Source: Pseudomonadota bacterium
Lineage (GTDB): Bacteria; Pseudomonadota; Alphaproteobacteria; Rhizobiales; Aestuariivirgaceae
Assembly: GCA_016522385.1 (NCBI GenBank)
Contig: JAEKFU010000208.1
Coordinates: forward strand, 1 to 12,907
Direction of reading: 5' to 3'
Length of the DNA stretch: 12,907 nucleotides
Shown here: positions 12,032 to 12,907 of the stretch, in pieces
Position numbering within the stretch: position 1 is the first letter of the stretch
Layout of the letters: each line of letters opens with the position of its first letter
Translations under genes and position numbers: made by a program
The notes under the pieces: generated by a model
The model's database searches: none
What the model was told of the DNA's origin: nothing
What the model saw: the letters and a program-made list of their open reading frames with translations, nothing else

Positions 12032-12907
12032 TGCGCAGCTCGCAATTGACCAACAACGCTGTAATGCTGCTCACGTTGACAACCTTGATCTGGGGTAGCA
12101 ATGCGGTCGCCGGCAAGTTTGCTGTTGGGCATATTTCGCCCTTTTTGCTGACCTGCGCGCGCTGGACGGGGGCTGCACTCGTTCTGTTGGTGATCGCCCG
12201 CCGCGAGCTGCGGAAAGACTGGCCGACCATCCGCCACCACCTGCGCTATCTGTATCTGATGGGTGCGCTTGGTTATGCCGGCTTCAACGGCCTGCTCTAT
12301 ACATCGCTGAAATTTACTACTGCGATCAATGTGACGATTCTGCAGGCGGGGATGCCGATTTTCATATTCGCCTTCAACTTCATCGCTTTCCGGACTCGGT
12401 TACAGTGGGCACAGCTTTTCGGCTATGCGCTGACACTGCTCGGGGTCTTGCTGACCGCACTTGCCGGCGATCTCTCGGCTCTGGCCGAATTCGCCATCAA
12501 CCGCGGCGATTTGATCATGCTGGTTGCGGTGGTCGTCTATGCGGCCTACTCGTCGGCCCTGCGATCTAAGCCGCAGATGCACTGGCTGAGTTTCCTCACT
12601 GTGCTGGTTATCTCTGCGGCTTTGACGTCGATCATTATGGCAGGCTACGAGGCCACCACTGACGACTTTATATGGCCGACCACGATCACCGGTTGGTCTC
12701 TTGCGATTTACACTGCAATCCTGCCGTCGATTGTCGCCCAGGCCTGCTACATACGCGGTGTCGAATTGCTCGGCGGAAATAGGGCAAGCCTGTTTCTCAA
12801 TCTGGTCCCGATTTTCGGTGCTCTGCTGTCGGTGTTGCTGCTCGGCGAGGTGTTTCAGCTCTATCACGGATTTGCACTGGCCTTGGTCATCGGTGGCATA
12901 GTTTTTG
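12031..12907 (+). CDS. EamA/DMT-superfamily transporter, 3' end beyond the window
   Basis: The first 292 codons of a multi-pass membrane protein of the drug/metabolite transporter superfamily, with two EamA repeats. The N-terminal repeat shows LTLTTLIWGSNAVAGKFAV, ARWTGAALVLL, GALGYAGFNGLLYTSLKFTT and INVTILQAGMPIFIF. The second repeat begins near GDLIMLVAVVVYAAYSSALR and includes AILPSIVAQACYIRGVELLG, FLNLVPIFGALLSVLLLGE and the beginning of the last helix at the window edge. About ten membrane segments are expected, and nearly all are in view. Such proteins export amino acids, metabolites or drugs, or take up solutes; the substrate cannot be predicted. The ATG overlaps the TGA of the preceding gene (TGATG), so translation is probably coupled. 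Confidence 0.9.
   Translation, partial: MRSSQLTNNAVMLLTLTTLIWGSNAVAGKFAVGHISPFLLTCARWTGAALVLLVIARRELRKDWPTIRHHLRYLYLMGALGYAGFNGLLYTSLKFTTAINVTILQAGMPIFIFAFNFIAFRTRLQWAQLFGYALTLLGVLLTALAGDLSALAEFAINRGDLIMLVAVVVYAAYSSALRSKPQMHWLSFLTVLVISAALTSIIMAGYEATTDDFIWPTTITGWSLAIYTAILPSIVAQACYIRGVELLGGNRASLFLNLVPIFGALLSVLLLGEVFQLYHGFALALVIGGIVF

Noticed and set aside
12400..12867. Minus-strand 155-codon open frame at the right end
   Set aside because: It is antisense to the clear EamA transporter, and its translation is low-complexity Gln/Arg-rich, typical of a shadow frame.

Overview
The window reads as a chromosomal segment of an alphaproteobacterium, most likely of the Hyphomicrobiales (Rhizobiales). 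Reasons are the MbfA-type membrane ferritin (a rhizobial/agrobacterial protein), the alphaproteobacterial style of L20, L35, PheS, PheT and LepA, and moderately high G+C in most genes with sporadic GTG starts. This is a judgement from protein resemblance; no database search was possible.

Layout. (1) Positions 1-1098, minus strand: the end of a capsular/surface polysaccharide ABC export operon, with a KpsM/Wzm-like permease and, overlapping it by ATGA, the start of a KpsT/Wzt-like ATPase cut by the window edge. The permease gene is clearly AT-richer than everything else. (2) 1205-3298, minus strand: a stand-alone, apparently cytoplasmic molybdopterin/[4Fe-4S] oxidoreductase of unknown substrate. 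(3) 3299-3570: a divergent control region with a back-to-back promoter pair. (4) 3571-7764, plus strand: rpmI-rplT-pheS-pheT, giving ribosomal proteins L35 and L20 and both subunits of phenylalanyl-tRNA synthetase. infC, which heads this cluster in E. coli, is not present upstream. A strongly structured element (three nested stems) lies between rplT and pheS. (5) 7846-8619, plus strand: a membrane-anchored DUF3750-like protein, whose 3' end overlaps by 18 bp the convergent gene mbfA (8602-9558, minus strand), a ferritin-like/VIT1 iron protein. (6) 9559-9690: a divergent intergenic region with an imperfect inverted repeat. (7) 9691-12907, plus strand: lepA (elongation factor 4), a 10-codon mini-ORF, an unrecognised 169-aa protein and an EamA/DMT transporter, chained by overlapping stop/start codons.

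Most of the window is conserved housekeeping (translation) with iron-homeostasis and transport genes attached. I do not see a defence system, mobile element, CRISPR array, tRNA or rRNA. The items most worth checking are the nested hairpin between rplT and pheS, the mini-ORF translational relay after lepA, and the palindromic sites in the two divergent control regions.
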